Assembly: GCA_020721345.1 (NCBI GenBank)
Contig: DYMX01000007.1
Location: 1-50,711 of the forward strand
DNA: 50,711 nt
From: Sulfurovum sp.
GTDB lineage: Bacteria; Campylobacterota; Campylobacteria; Campylobacterales; Sulfurovaceae
Direction: 5' to 3'
In this document: piece by piece, positions 43,919-50,711 of the stretch
Position numbering within the stretch: the first letter of the stretch is position 1
Layout: every line of letters starts with the position of its first letter
Translations under genes and position numbers: made by a program
Notes under the pieces: generated by a model
The model's input: the letters and a program-made list of their open reading frames with translations, nothing else
Databases searched by the model: none
Told to the model about the DNA's origin: nothing

Positions 43919-46234
43919 ATGGAAAATAATTACGGCGCAGGTAATATCAAGGTTCTAAAAGGGCTCGAAGCTGTTAGAAAAAGACCGGGGATGTACATAG
44001 GCGATACATCTACAAAAGGACTTCATCACTTAGTTTATGAGGTTGTAGATAACTCTATAGATGAAGCTATGGCAGGATATTGTGATACCATAAAAGTAAC
44101 TCTAACAAAAGACGGTTCGGCTATAATCGAAGATAACGGCAGGGGTATTCCCGTAGCAGAACATCCTACTGAAAAAATTTCAGCTGCCACCGTTGTTTTA
44201 ACGGTTCTTCATGCCGGCGGTAAATTTGACAAAGATACATATAAAGTTTCCGGTGGACTTCATGGTGTGGGCGTTTCTGTAGTTAATGCGCTCTCAAAAG
44301 ATTTGAAACTTACAGTTTCAAGAGATGGACATATCCATGAGCAATCTTTTGCAAAGGGTATACCACAAGATATTCTTAGCATCATAGGCAATACTAAGAA
44401 AAAAGGTACAAAAGTTGAGTTTTGGCCTGATGAGACGATCTTCGTAGAGGGCGTTATTTTTGATAAAAATATTTTAATGAAGAGATTTAAAGAGCTTGCG
44501 TACTTGAATCCAAAAATAACTATTATATTTAACGACGAAAGAGATGACACAAAAGAGACATTTCATTTTGAAGGCGGCTTAAAACAGTTTGTTGAAGATA
44601 TGAACAAAAAAAATCCTATTTCATCGGCACAATTTTTTCAAGGCAAAGACGAAGATATAGAGATCGATGTAGCTATAATGTATAACGATAGTGATGCGGA
44701 TCAGGTTCTATCTTTTGTAAATAACATAAAAACTCCTGACGGCGGTACACACGAAGCAGGTTTTAGGGCAGGTCTTACAAGATCTCTTTCAAGTTATATA
44801 GAAAAAAATGCGAACGCAAAAGAAAAAAATACAAAAATAACAGGTGAAGATGCGGCAGAAGGTTTGGTTGCGATTATTTCCGTTAGAGTTCCTGAGCCGC
44901 AATTCGAAGGTCAAACGAAAGGCAAACTAGGATCAAGCTATGTAAGACCATTGGTTCAAAAACTCTTCTCTGCTAATTTCAATAGATACCTAGAAGAGAT
45001 ACCGCTCGAAGCAAAAGAGATCATGGCTCATGTACTTTTGGCCGCAAGAGGCAGAGACGCGGCAAAAAGAGCAAAAGATCTTGTAAAAAGAAAAGAGTCG
45101 ATGAGCGTCGGAACACTTCCGGGAAAACTTGCAGATTGTCAAAGCAAAGATCCCAAAGAGTGCGAACTGTATCTGGTGGAAGGTGACTCTGCCGGAGGAT
45201 CTGCAAAACAAGGAAGAGATAGGGTTTTTCAAGCAATACTGCCGTTAAAAGGTAAGATACTAAATGTTGAAAAAGCAAGACTTGACAAAGTACTTCAATC
45301 CGATGAGATAAAAAATATGATCACTGCTCTTGGATGCGGTATCGGGGATGAGTTCAAAGAAGAAAAACTGAGATATCATAGAATTATCATCATGACGGAT
45401 GCCGATGTCGACGGAAGCCACATACAAACGCTTCTTATGACATTTTTCTTTAGATTCTTAAGGCCGGTTGTAGAAAATGGATATCTATATTTGGCTCAAC
45501 CTCCGCTATATAGATATAAAAAAGGTAAAAATGAAACTTATTTAAAAGACGATAAAGCATTAAATGATTATCTTATAGAAAATGGTATTTCTGAGATAGA
45601 ATCATCTACGATGGGGTTCAATGATTTGGCTGATCTATTTAAACTGGTGTCTTACTATAAAATGACGTTAAAAGAGCTTGAAAAAAGATTTGCTCTTCCG
45701 CAGGTCATAAGACATATGATAGAAAATCCTGATATTATAACTGACAATAAAGCTCTCTTGGAACATCTTAAAACATTTATAACAGCCTTAGGATTCAATA
45801 TACTTAATCACTCTGCAAATGAAGAGAGAATTCATCTGTTTGTTCAAACGGACGACGGGCTGGAAGAATTAGTTATAGATGATAATCTATTTACAAATCC
45901 GCACTACAACGAAGCGCTGTATATCTATAAAAAAATTAAAGATCATACGACAGAGGAATTTGAAGATAAAGACCTTCTTGCTATGCTGGGCGACATAGAA
46001 GCATCCGCAAAAAAAGGCGCTTACATCCAAAGATACAAAGGTCTTGGTGAAATGAACCCTGAGCAGCTTTGGGAAACAACGATGATGCCGGAAAACAGAA
46101 GACTTTTGCAAGTAAAGATCGATGATGTCGACAGCGCTAGCGAAGTATTTACTCTATTTATGGGTGATGAAGTAGAGCCTAGAAGAAATTATATAGAAGC
46201 ACATGCAAAAGATGTTAAACATTTGGATGTATAA
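43919..46234 (+). CDS. gyrB: DNA gyrase subunit B
   Basis: GyrB supplies the ATPase of the gyrase that introduces negative supercoils. It has 771 residues, the short form without the large E. coli-type insert. The GHKL ATPase has EVVDNSIDEAMAGYC and SGGLHGVGVSVVNALS; the TOPRIM domain has EGDSAGGSAKQGRDR and IMTDADVDGSHI; the C-terminus has the gyrase signature YIQRYKGLGEMNPEQLWETT. The next gene follows after 2 bases. gyrB is not beside dnaA/dnaN here. Confidence 0.97.
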   Translation: MENNYGAGNIKVLKGLEAVRKRPGMYIGDTSTKGLHHLVYEVVDNSIDEAMAGYCDTIKVTLTKDGSAIIEDNGRGIPVAEHPTEKISAATVVLTVLHAGGKFDKDTYKVSGGLHGVGVSVVNALSKDLKLTVSRDGHIHEQSFAKGIPQDILSIIGNTKKKGTKVEFWPDETIFVEGVIFDKNILMKRFKELAYLNPKITIIFNDERDDTKETFHFEGGLKQFVEDMNKKNPISSAQFFQGKDEDIEIDVAIMYNDSDADQVLSFVNNIKTPDGGTHEAGFRAGLTRSLSSYIEKNANAKEKNTKITGEDAAEGLVAIISVRVPEPQFEGQTKGKLGSSYVRPLVQKLFSANFNRYLEEIPLEAKEIMAHVLLAARGRDAAKRAKDLVKRKESMSVGTLPGKLADCQSKDPKECELYLVEGDSAGGSAKQGRDRVFQAILPLKGKILNVEKARLDKVLQSDEIKNMITALGCGIGDEFKEEKLRYHRIIIMTDADVDGSHIQTLLMTFFFRFLRPVVENGYLYLAQPPLYRYKKGKNETYLKDDKALNDYLIENGISEIESSTMGFNDLADLFKLVSYYKMTLKELEKRFALPQVIRHMIENPDIITDNKALLEHLKTFITALGFNILNHSANEERIHLFVQTDDGLEELVIDDNLFTNPHYNEALYIYKKIKDHTTEEFEDKDLLAMLGDIEASAKKGAYIQRYKGLGEMNPEQLWETTMMPENRRLLQVKIDDVDSASEVFTLFMGDEVEPRRNYIEAHAKDVKHLDV

Positions 46235-46236
46235 AA

Positions 46237-47661
46237 ATGATACTATCGCAAACGATCGAAAGAGAAAGGAAGTTTAAGCTGGCCCTAAGAGCTGGGCTTC
46301 CGATCTTAGCATTGATCGGCTTGATCATATATAGTGTTTTTCAAAAAGAAAATATCGTATTAGATACGAAAACTATTATATTGCTTATTTCTTCTGGCTT
46401 CATTACTATATATTTTATATTTTTTATCATTGAAATAAGCATATCGGAAAAGATAATTGATGATGTAACCAACACATTAAAAGAACAGGCATTTACGGAA
46501 GTTGCAAAAAAATCAAATACAAATACTATTGCGCTTATCGAAATTAGCAATTTTGATACCATAGAAGAATATTACAATAATCACGAAATAGAAGATATGC
46601 TAAAAACTTTGGTTGCAAAATTAGGCACAGCTTTAAATCATAAAGATTTTAAATTTACCATCATAGGCAAAAAAAATCATAATGCATTTTTAGTGGCGAC
46701 CAAAACAAATGATAAAGACAAATTATTTAATGTCATAAAAACTTTTATTTCCACTCACGGCAAACTAAATAAAATTGATATAAAGTATAATTTTGCCGTC
46801 ACAAACTGCACAAAACATTATGATAAAACAATAGTTTACCTCAAAGATATTATTAAAATACAAAAAAATATTTCAAAAAATGAGAGCATTGAAAACAATA
46901 TCAAAATTGAAGAGATAGAACAAGCAACGCTTCAAGCTCTTGAACACAAAAATCTAATTTTTACCTATAAACCGCTTTTGAACCTGCATGACAATAGTAT
47001 AAATATTTATGAGGTTTTTGTTAAACTAAAAGCAAATAACAACGAAGACCTCTTGCCTAGATTTTATCTGCCTATTTTAAATAGCCTAGGGCTAAGCAGA
47101 GAATACGATCTAACCATTGCTAAACATATAATAGAATTACTTGAAAAAATGGATGAAAATATTGCTCTAGCATTCAATCTTTCTCCTTTTTCACTTAGGG
47201 ATACGCGATTTCAAAAAAAATTGATAAAATTGATAAAATCGTGCAAGATAAACCCAAATAGAATTATAATTCAGCTATATGAGAAAAAAACGCACCATGA
47301 CTTGAGCGGATATTTGAAAATCCTTGAAACATTAAGGGAAGAAGGGGTAAGAATTTGTATAGACAATTTCGGCTCTTCAAACTCGTCAATGGACTACCTG
47401 AGACACTTTAAATTCGATATGATCCAGTTCGACAGGGATTATACACAAAATATTTATGACGACAGAACAGGTTCGATTTTATGGAGCATGATAGAGATGT
47501 CAAAGAAAAACTCTATTTTAACAGTTGCGAAATGGGTTGACAAAAAAGAACAAAAAGAACTGCTTGAAACATTTCAAATAGACTATATACAAGGTTTTGC
47601 GGTCCACAAGCCACTTAATGAAGATGAACTTTTAAAAAATACCGCAAAGGATAATTTATGA
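46237..47661 (+). CDS. membrane protein with degenerate GGDEF and EAL domains
   Basis: This 474-residue protein has two membrane segments (about 21-35 and 46-68), then a region of GGDEF fold (about 95-212) in which the GGDEF motif reads KNHNA, then an EAL domain (about 230-465). In the EAL part, E259 (EVF for EAL) and N314 (NLSP) are kept. The acidic residue of the ExxE motif is Q346, the DD pair is D376-N377, the lysine of LKID is Q397, and the catalytic-loop EGVE reads KWVD. It is very unlikely to make or degrade cyclic di-GMP; a binding, scaffold or sensing role is more likely. It overlaps queF by 4 bases. Confidence 0.8.
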   Translation: MILSQTIERERKFKLALRAGLPILALIGLIIYSVFQKENIVLDTKTIILLISSGFITIYFIFFIIEISISEKIIDDVTNTLKEQAFTEVAKKSNTNTIALIEISNFDTIEEYYNNHEIEDMLKTLVAKLGTALNHKDFKFTIIGKKNHNAFLVATKTNDKDKLFNVIKTFISTHGKLNKIDIKYNFAVTNCTKHYDKTIVYLKDIIKIQKNISKNESIENNIKIEEIEQATLQALEHKNLIFTYKPLLNLHDNSINIYEVFVKLKANNNEDLLPRFYLPILNSLGLSREYDLTIAKHIIELLEKMDENIALAFNLSPFSLRDTRFQKKLIKLIKSCKINPNRIIIQLYEKKTHHDLSGYLKILETLREEGVRICIDNFGSSNSSMDYLRHFKFDMIQFDRDYTQNIYDDRTGSILWSMIEMSKKNSILTVAKWVDKKEQKELLETFQIDYIQGFAVHKPLNEDELLKNTAKDNL

Positions 47662-48035
47662 AATACGGCGAAGAAGAGATCGTAAATTTTGATATAAACA
47701 AAGATGAAAATTATTGGTCAAATGAACACAAAAAAACTTATACTATTGATATAGAGCTTCCTGAATTTATGTGCAAATGTCCTCGTTCAGGATATCCTGA
47801 TTTTGCAAAAATGTATCTACAATATCAACCAAATAAAAAAGTAATTGAACTAAAAGCTCTAAAATTGTATATCAATTCTTTTATGAATAGACATATTTCA
47901 CATGAAAACTCTGCAAATGAGATATTTGATACGTTACATAAAAATTTAGATCCAAAATGGCTGAAGCTTGTAGCTGACTTCAATCCTAGAGGAAATGTTC
48001 ATACTATTATAACTATTGATAGTTCTGATTTTTAA
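47658..48035 (+). CDS. queF: NADPH-dependent preQ0 reductase
   Basis: QueF reduces 7-cyano-7-deazaguanine to preQ1 for queuosine in tRNA. At 125 residues it is the short unimodular type. The catalytic cysteine lies in [14 protein letters not shown] and the signature [12 protein letters not shown] follows. H97 region ([12 protein letters not shown] in this protein) and the aspartate form the active site. It is the last intact gene of the gyrB run, with translational coupling to the previous one. Confidence 0.95.
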   Translation: MKYGEEEIVNFDINKDENYWSNEHKKTYTIDIELPEFMCKCPRSGYPDFAKMYLQYQPNKKVIELKALKLYINSFMNRHISHENSANEIFDTLHKNLDPKWLKLVADFNPRGNVHTIITIDSSDF

Positions 48036-48111
48036 AATATTACAATTTGCCATAAAAATAGAAGCAAGATAAAATATGATCTATAATTTCATAAACAAAC
48101 AAAGAGGTTTT

Positions 48112-48329
48112 ATGGAGTTTGATGAGATTATAAAAAGACTCAGAATTAGATTGTCTAATGATAACAATATGCAAAAAATATACGACAAAGACATAGCAAA
48201 TGCACTTGGTCTAGAGGCTCAATACTTTGCTGTTATGAAAAAAGAAAAAAGATACCGTTTAAAGAAATTGCAATATTTTGCAATCAAAATAATCTTAGCA
48301 TCAATTGGATCTTATTTGAATCCAATTGA
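48112..48329 (+). pseudogene. small HTH repressor-like gene with a one-base frameshift
   Basis: The frame starting at ATG 48112 (ribosome-binding site AGAGG) encodes an HTH-like segment MEFDEIIKRLRIRL…DIANALGLEAQYFAVM. After the run of six A at 48245-48250 the reading frame continues with unrelated sequence to 48366. If read one base back at about 48249, it becomes KIPFKEIAIFCNQNNLSINW and ends at TGA 48327-48329, which matches the expected end of CI-like repressor DNA-binding domains in this phylum. The intact product would have 72 residues. Candidates are a deletion in the A run, a sequencing error or -1 slippage. An upstream in-frame ATG at 48076 lacks a ribosome-binding site. Confidence 0.65.
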
Positions 48330-48337
48330 TAATTATA

Positions 48338-48387
48338 ATTTACACCACGACGAGAGTGTAAAATAAACTGTGTAAATCCTTTTTTTT
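48338..48387 (+). terminator. alternative hairpins and T run after the HTH gene
   Basis: ATTTACAC (48338-48345) can pair with GTGTAAAa (48356-48362, short loop) or with GTGTAAAT (48370-48377, 24-base loop). The second is followed by TCC and eight T. This would be a terminator of the HTH transcript, with the two folds mutually exclusive. Confidence 0.5.
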
Positions 48388-48443
48388 AATAATTTACTTG
48401 ACCACTATATCAAATAAATCTACTTTTTAGAACTTACACAGTT
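48366..48443. repeat. 10-base inverted repeat, possible mobile-element scar
   Basis: AACTGTGTAA (48366-48375) and TTACACAGTT (48434-48443) are perfect inverted copies 58 bases apart. Together with 48339 and 48356 there are four TTACAC-type half-sites in 105 bases. Terminal repeats of this kind occur in some insertion-sequence families, but no transposase is present. Confidence 0.45.
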
Positions 48444-48780
48444 AGATTTACGCTCCCATAAACTCAAAATTACTTTTTTTCTTTGTCATGATTTTTCCTT
48501 TCACATAAGACGATAATTTTGGTAACAGCATACAACTAAAGTTGATTTTAATTGATAACTTAAGAAAGTTGATAAATCTGCAAAAGCTATAAGCCAAAGC
48601 ATTCCTAAATCAATAGATATATTGACATCATATAATAATGAAATAATGCTAAGAGTAATATAAATTTTTTAAACTAAAATTAAGAAAATTAATAAGATAT
48701 TATAAATAAAATAATATATACAAATAATAGAAGTAGATTGTGTGTGTGTGGGTCAAGAAATCTTGACCCAGAAGTAAAGA
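48388..48780. other. noncoding patch between the HTH gene and fusA, with micro-ORFs
   Basis: No ordinary gene is seen. On the minus strand there is a TATAAT at 48699-48704, a stop-to-stop frame of 55 codons at 48501-48668 with hydrophobic stretches but no good start, and a 13-codon frame at 48448-48489 (MTKKKSNFEFMGA) preceded by a strong AAAGGAAAA. The 55-codon frame ends 11 bases before that ATG, as in an operon. Both could be remains of a deleted gene pair. A (TG)6 run lies at 48739-48750. Confidence 0.4.
48750..48769 (-). terminator. hairpin after fusA
   Basis: GGGTCAAG-AAAT-CTTGACCC is a perfect 8-base-pair GC-rich stem, 12 bases after the fusA stop. No T run follows on the minus strand (CACACACA instead), so it may protect the 3' end or act with another factor. 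Confidence 0.55.
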
Positions 48781-50711
48781 TTAGCCGTTTCTTTTGGCAA
48801 TAATCTCTTTTTCGATATTTTTTGGAACTTCTTCATAGTGATCAAATTCCATAGCATAAGTTGCTCTTCCTTGAGTCATAGAACGCAAGTCTGTAGAGTA
48901 ACCAAACATTTCAGAAAGCGGTACGAAAGCATCAACGATTTTATTGCCGCTTCTTTCGTTCATGCCGTTAACTTGACCTCTTCTTTTTGAAATATCGCCG
49001 ATAACATCACCCATGAAATCTTCGGGTACTTCAACTTCAACTTTCATGATAGGCTCAAGTATTACCGGATTCGCTTGTCTTGCACCTTCTCTGAGTCCCA
49101 TAGAACCGGCAAGTTTAAACGCCATCTCAGATGAGTCAACTTCATGATAGCTTCCATCATAAAGCGTAACTTTGATATCTTCAACAGGATAACCCGCTTG
49201 GATACCTCTAGTCATAGCTTCTTGGATACCTTTATCAACCGCAGGAACATACTCTTTTGGAATTACGCCGCCCTTGATCTCGTCAACGAAAGTATATCCG
49301 CTACCTGCTTCTTGTGGTTCAATTTTAAGGTAAACATGACCAAATTGACCACGTCCGCCTGATTGTTTAGCATATTTGTACTCTTTGTTTACAGCATTTC
49401 TAATTGTTTCTCTGTAAGCAACTTGTGGAGCACCAACTTCCGCCTCAACACCAAACTCACGCTTCATACGATCAACGATGATCTCAAGGTGTAGTTCACC
49501 CATACCTGCGATTAGTGTTTGACCTGACTCTTCATCTGTGCTTACTCTAAATGATGGATCTTCGCCAGCTAGTTTACCAAGCGCGATACCCATTTTTTCT
49601 TGGTCTGCTTTTGTTTTTGGCTCAACTGCAACGCTGATAACAGGCGCTGGGAATTCCATTCTCTCCAAGATTACTCTATCTTTATCACCAGCTAGCGTAT
49701 CACCTGTTAGTGTTGATTGAAGTCCTACAACAGCGCCGATCTCACCAGCATAAAGAGCAGTAATCTCTTCACGTTTATTTGCATGCATCTTAACAAGTCT
49801 TCCAACTCTCTCTTTTTTATCTTTTGTTGTATTATAAACATACGAACCAGACTCAAGAACGCCTCTATACACACGAACGAATGTAAGCTGACCGACAAAT
49901 TTATCAGTCATAACTTTAAATGCAAGACCTGCAACAACACCATCGTCAGTTGACTCTACAACAACCTCAGTTCCATCTTCGTATTGACCTTTCATTTCCA
50001 CTACTTCTGTAGGTGCAGGAAGATAATCAATAACAGCATCAAGAAGTGTTTGAACGCCTTTGTTTTTAAATGCCGTTCCACAAGTCATAGGTATCATTGT
50101 AATAGCCAGTGTAGCTTTTTTGATACCTGCTTTGATCTCTTCTTCTGTAAGGGCTTCTCCTTCCATAAATTTTTCCATCAAAGCATCATCACACTCAGAT
50201 ATTGCTTCGATTAGTTTTTCACGGTAAGCTTCTGCTTTTTCAACCATATCGACAGGAATATCTACTACTTCAAATTCTTGCCCCATTTTAGTTTGGTCAT
50301 CGTCCCAAATTGTTGCTTTCATAGTTATAAGGTCAATAATACCTTTGAAATTCTCTTCAGCGCCTATTGGAAGTTGAATAGGAACAGCATTTGATTTTAG
50401 TCTATCATTGATTTGTCGCTCAACTTCATAAAAGTCTGCGCCCGTTCTATCCATTTTGTTAACAAATACCATTCTAGGAACACCGTATTTATTTGCTTGT
50501 CTCCAAACAGTCTCTGATTGCGGCTGAACACCACCAACTGAACAAAATACTGCTACTGCTCCATCAAGAACCCTCATAGATCTCTCAACTTCGATTGTAA
50601 AGTCAACGTGGCCTGGGGTATCTATGATATTGATTTGATGACCTTTCCACTCACAGGTTGTAGCAGCAGAGGTAATTGTAATACCTCTCTCTTGCTCTTG
50701 CTCCATCCAGT
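48781..50711 (-). CDS. fusA: elongation factor G, 5' end outside the window
   Basis: EF-G is the GTPase that moves tRNA and mRNA through the ribosome. About 643 codons are visible, and the frame runs past the right edge ([17 protein letters not shown] is internal sequence), so the P-loop and true start lie outside. Visible are the switch I end (RGITI), G3 DTPGHVDF, G4 NKMD, domain II, and domains III to V to the normal C-terminus. The internal ATG at the edge is not the start. It should belong to the rpsL-rpsG-fusA operon, whose other genes are beyond the edge. Confidence 0.97.
   Translation of the reverse strand, partial: WMEQEQERGITITSAATTCEWKGHQINIIDTPGHVDFTIEVERSMRVLDGAVAVFCSVGGVQPQSETVWRQANKYGVPRMVFVNKMDRTGADFYEVERQINDRLKSNAVPIQLPIGAEENFKGIIDLITMKATIWDDDQTKMGQEFEVVDIPVDMVEKAEAYREKLIEAISECDDALMEKFMEGEALTEEEIKAGIKKATLAITMIPMTCGTAFKNKGVQTLLDAVIDYLPAPTEVVEMKGQYEDGTEVVVESTDDGVVAGLAFKVMTDKFVGQLTFVRVYRGVLESGSYVYNTTKDKKERVGRLVKMHANKREEITALYAGEIGAVVGLQSTLTGDTLAGDKDRVILERMEFPAPVISVAVEPKTKADQEKMGIALGKLAGEDPSFRVSTDEESGQTLIAGMGELHLEIIVDRMKREFGVEAEVGAPQVAYRETIRNAVNKEYKYAKQSGGRGQFGHVYLKIEPQEAGSGYTFVDEIKGGVIPKEYVPAVDKGIQEAMTRGIQAGYPVEDIKVTLYDGSYHEVDSSEMAFKLAGSMGLREGARQANPVILEPIMKVEVEVPEDFMGDVIGDISKRRGQVNGMNERSGNKIVDAFVPLSEMFGYSTDLRSMTQGRATYAMEFDHYEEVPKNIEKEIIAKRNG

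Noticed and set aside
48739-48750. (TG)6 run as a phase-variation tract
   Set aside because: It lies in noncoding sequence after fusA, is not near a promoter or in a frame, and is short.

Overview
The window comes from a Campylobacterota (epsilonproteobacterial) chromosome, AT-rich and probably from a free-living, Sulfurimonas-like lineage. The evidence is a cbb3 oxidase operon ccoNOQP followed by DUF4006, TPM-domain and FixH genes, a CiaB homologue, a purA-DUF507-carA cluster, TATAAT-type promoters without an obvious -35 box, and protein sequences typical of the group. From memory, the order rpsI-rplM-addA-addB-(cco accessory genes)-ccoPQON, then carA-DUF507-purA, matches Campylobacter jejuni. 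The left half is therefore an old conserved backbone and not an island. I see no rRNA, tRNA, CRISPR array or intact transposon.

Layout. From 175 to 20.7 kb nearly everything is on the minus strand: ribosomal proteins S9/L13, the AddAB recombination helicase-nuclease, the cbb3 oxidase cluster, then cell-wall and nucleotide genes (ddl, carA, DUF507, purA, hisZ), a class V aminotransferase, a CCA-adding-type enzyme, CiaB and RdgB. From 21.4 to 32.2 kb strands alternate and intergenic spacers grow: a YajR-like transporter, transketolase and farnesyl-diphosphate synthase, DUF2892, aroK, thpR, thiG-purN, the NAD(P)HX repair enzyme, rpsU and purT. These spacers hold short foldable repeats. From 32.3 to 47.7 kb most genes are on the plus strand: an SdhA/SdhB-like pair without a membrane anchor, an MHS transporter, leuC (minus), an NFACT protein, cdsA-dxr-hydrolase-tsaD, a MgtC/DUF4010 protein (minus), and gyrB-degenerate GGDEF/EAL-queF. 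The right end has a frameshifted small HTH gene, a 0.4 kb noncoding patch rich in inverted repeats, and fusA running off the edge.

How it works together. The cco genes build the high-affinity terminal oxidase. The SdhA/B-like pair probably carries out succinate/fumarate chemistry. purA, purN and purT belong to purine synthesis; dxr, ispA and tkt connect pentose phosphates to isoprenoids; queF and tsaD modify tRNA; AddAB, gyrB and RdgB maintain DNA.

Points most worth a second look: an unlisted 33-codon membrane peptide gene inside the oxidase operon; a family of three intergenic elements predicted to fold as three-way junctions with compensating changes; a GGDEF/EAL protein whose motifs in both domains are degraded, sitting between gyrB and queF; an SdhA lacking the flavin-linking histidine beside an SdhB with ligands for two [4Fe-4S] clusters; the frameshifted repressor-like gene after queF; and the repeat cluster and micro-ORFs between it and fusA.
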